Positions 62,151 through 64,000 of a stretch of 64,000 bases of DNA are shown piece after piece. The first letter of the stretch is position 1. Every line of letters begins with the position of its first letter. The DNA comes from SCTD01 sp963781675. GTDB lineage: Bacteria > Actinomycetota > Actinomycetes > Mycobacteriales > SCTD01. The DNA is taken from assembly GCA_963781675.1 (NCBI GenBank), contig CAWAGF010000001.1, positions 1-64,000 of the forward strand. The letters run 5' to 3'. Below the pieces are notes generated by a model. The model was not told the origin of the DNA, ran no database searches, and worked only from the letters and a program-made list of their open reading frames with translations. A program made the translations under genes and the position numbers.

Positions 62151-64000
62151 GCGCCGGCACCCTCGCCCCGCGCGACGTCGACGAGCCGCTGGCCGCAGAC
62201 GCGCCGCCGCCCGTCGCGGACGCGACGCCGTCCGCGCCGCCGCTGCTCACCTGCGCCTCGGCGCTGCTCGCCACCGCGGCCTTCGGGTGGGTGGCCGGCA
62301 GCGTCTTCGACGGCGTGCTGCCGCGCCTGGTCGGCCTGCTCGGCGCGCTGCTCGGCGTCGGCGTCGCCTACCTCTCGACGCGCGTGCGCAACGCCTCCCT
62401 CGTGCAGTACGGCGGCGCTGCGCTGGCCGTCGTCGCCGGCGCGCTGCTGGTCGTGCCGTTCACCGACGGCGGCAGCAGCCTGCCGTCGCTGGTCGTGGAG
62501 GCGCTGCGCTCCGGCGGGCTCGGCCAGCCGCCGGTGGCCTTCGACCCCGGCTGGCGGTTCCTGCTGCTGGTCACCGTCGCCCTGCTCGGCGAGGCGTCCG
62601 CCGGGCTCGCGCTCTCCCTGGACAGGCCGCGCACGGCAGCACTGGCCGTGCTGCCGTTCGTCGTGGGCGGGTCGCTGCTGCAGCCGCCCGAGAGCGAGGT
62701 CCTGGCGACGCTGGTGGCGCTGCTGCTGCTCGTCGGGTCGCTCGCCGTGTCGTTCGGCGCCGACCTCGCGGCCGAGGGCGCGGGCGACGGCCGCTTCGAG
62801 CTGCGCCGCCTCGCCCGCGGCGCAGTCGCGCTCGTGCTGCTCGGCGGCGCGCTCTTCGGCACCGCCCAGGTCGGCTTCCTGTTCCCCCCGCCCAGCGCCC
62901 AGGACGTCGTGCCGCCGATGCGGCCGCCGACCCCGCCGCCCGCCCCCGACCGCGTGCTGTTCACCGTGAGCGCCGACCGCCCGACGACCTGGCGGCTCGG
63001 CACCCTCGACGTCTACGACGGGACGGCCTGGCTCACCCCGCCGTTCGACGTCTCCACCCTCGTGCCGGTCGACGGCGACGTGCCGGACGCTCCGGGCGAC
63101 ACCCGCGGACCGCTCCCCGCCGCCGGGCTCACCGCGCGCATCACCGTCGGCGACCTCCCGGGCAAGGCGCTGCCGGGCCTGGCCAACCCGCTGTCCGTCC
63201 GCGGCGGGCCGCAGGTCGAGTACGACCCGCGCACGCAGGCGCTGCGCACCGCAGGGGTGCGCCCCGAGCGCGGCACGACGTACGAGGTGAGCGCGCCAGC
63301 ACCGGCCACCGGTGCCGAGCTGTCGAAGGCCGGCCCGCCGGCCGCCGCCGCGCAGCCGTTCCTCGACGTCCCGCCGCCGCCCGCGGAGGTGGCCGCGCTG
63401 CTGGCGCAGGCACCGACGACGCCGTTCGCCCGGCTGCAGTTCGTGCGCCGCGCCTACTTCGCGGAGGTCGTCGCCGCCGGAGCGGGCAACCCGGTCGACG
63501 TGCCGCCGTCGCGGGTCGTCGAGATGCTCGCCGGGCAGGAGGCCACGCCGTACGAGATCACCGCCGGCGAGGTGCTGCTCGCACGCTGGGCCGGCGTGCC
63601 GGCGCGCATCGGCTACGGCTGGTTCGGCGGTGAGGAGAAGGGCGCCGGCACGTGGGAGATCCGGCCGCGCAACGGCGCCACCTGGCTGGAGGCCTACTTC
63701 GAGGGCAGCGGCTGGACGCCCATCGTCGGGACGCCGCCGCGGGCGCGCGCCAGCACCGCGGCCGGCCAGCGCAACGACGACCCGTCCGTGCGGCCCACCG
63801 ACGAGCTGGCCCTGGTCGTCTACGTCCCGGTCGAGAAGTCGTCGGTGCAGCTGGCCTACGTGCTGGTCCGCTACTACGCGCTGCGCGCGCTGCCGTTCCT
63901 GCTCGGCATCGGGCTGCTGGTCGCCTTCTACCCCGCGCTGGTCAAGGCGCTGCGCCGCACGGCCCGGCGTCGCGCGGCCGCCCGTCTGGGACCGCGGGCG
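62147..64000 (+). CDS. TgpA-like transglutaminase-fold membrane protein, catalytic residues missing, cut by window edge
   Basis: At least 618 aa, ATGA overlap with the DUF58 gene. Five or six N-terminal helices (LLTCASALLATAAFGWVAGS and others), an extracytoplasmic part, then the transglutaminase-like region QEATPYEITAGEVLLARW, AGVPARIGYGWFGGEE and GATWLEAYFEGSGWTPI. In active members the Cys falls in the segment occupied here by ATPYEIT and the His two before the Trp, where this protein has Ala; neither residue is present. A last helix (YALRALPFLLGIGLLVAFYP) follows. Probably non-catalytic, scaffold-like. The C-terminus lies outside the window. Confidence 0.8.
   Translation, partial: MSAGTLAPRDVDEPLAADAPPPVADATPSAPPLLTCASALLATAAFGWVAGSVFDGVLPRLVGLLGALLGVGVAYLSTRVRNASLVQYGGAALAVVAGALLVVPFTDGGSSLPSLVVEALRSGGLGQPPVAFDPGWRFLLLVTVALLGEASAGLALSLDRPRTAALAVLPFVVGGSLLQPPESEVLATLVALLLLVGSLAVSFGADLAAEGAGDGRFELRRLARGAVALVLLGGALFGTAQVGFLFPPPSAQDVVPPMRPPTPPPAPDRVLFTVSADRPTTWRLGTLDVYDGTAWLTPPFDVSTLVPVDGDVPDAPGDTRGPLPAAGLTARITVGDLPGKALPGLANPLSVRGGPQVEYDPRTQALRTAGVRPERGTTYEVSAPAPATGAELSKAGPPAAAAQPFLDVPPPPAEVAALLAQAPTTPFARLQFVRRAYFAEVVAAGAGNPVDVPPSRVVEMLAGQEATPYEITAGEVLLARWAGVPARIGYGWFGGEEKGAGTWEIRPRNGATWLEAYFEGSGWTPIVGTPPRARASTAAGQRNDDPSVRPTDELALVVYVPVEKSSVQLAYVLVRYYALRALPFLLGIGLLVAFYPALVKALRRTARRRAAARLGPRA

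Noticed and set aside
1..64000. CRISPR arrays, tRNA or rRNA genes, transposases, phage genes
   Set aside because: No regularly spaced repeats, cloverleaf or rRNA-like sequence, or recombinase motifs were recognised on reading; a covariance-model scan would be needed to exclude small RNAs.

Overview
The window is high-G+C DNA from an actinomycete. It carries mshD (the last step of mycothiol synthesis), glnR, a Flp/Tad pilus locus of the actinobacterial type, DUF1416 and DUF4395 genes beside a thiosulfate sulfurtransferase, and Streptomyces-like PHO boxes. GTG starts and GTGA or ATGA stop/start overlaps are common. The genus cannot be named from the sequence alone. No rRNA, tRNA, CRISPR array, insertion sequence or phage gene was seen.

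Layout. 1-1182: broken acyl-CoA dehydrogenase (minus). 1202-1862: two small genes. 1959-10005: Tad pilus locus tadG-tadE-tadE-cpaB-cpaE-tadA-tadB-tadC, then the flp pilin. 10115-14819: secreted proteins, namely an esterase, a DUF916-like/WxL-like pair, a SipW-like signal peptidase and two small secreted proteins that may be its substrates. 15051-17105: sulfur operon (thioredoxin, Cys-containing leader peptide, DUF4395, sulfurtransferase, DUF1416). 17159-24028: two large secreted Ig-like/repeat proteins. 24175-28218: LmeA-like protein, membrane protein, MoaD, hydrolase, GlnR, STAS protein. 28350-32336: STAS protein, two-component system, GerMN lipoprotein, MshD. 32391-41871: phosphate island with pstSCA divergent from pstB, a PHP phosphoesterase, an LPXTG-anchored PhoD and Pit/DUF47. 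42022-48042: two MMPL transporters, a GDPD and a TetR regulator. 48039-52700: DoxX, PPK2, lipoprotein, HNH protein, crotonase and a secreted protein. 52962-64000: a tightly overlapped six-gene operon.

How the genes work together. The phosphate island holds high-affinity uptake (Pst), low-affinity uptake (Pit), extracellular phosphate scavenging (PHP protein, PhoD, possibly GDPD) and polyphosphate use (PPK2). PHO boxes in the pstS/pstB gap and before a 67-aa gene point to PhoP control. The operon at 52962 joins a substrate-binding protein, a fused LivH-LivM permease and a 1011-aa MFS-LivF-LivG fusion to MoxR, DUF58 and a TgpA-like protein that lacks the transglutaminase Cys and His. This is the best candidate here for an undescribed system.

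Quality warning. More than 25 reading-frame breaks, nearly all single-base indels, fall in the acyl-CoA dehydrogenase, cpaB to tadC, the two large surface genes and pstA, while the genes between them and most of 24-64 kb are clean. Consensus errors are the likeliest cause, but the clustering deserves a check against raw reads.
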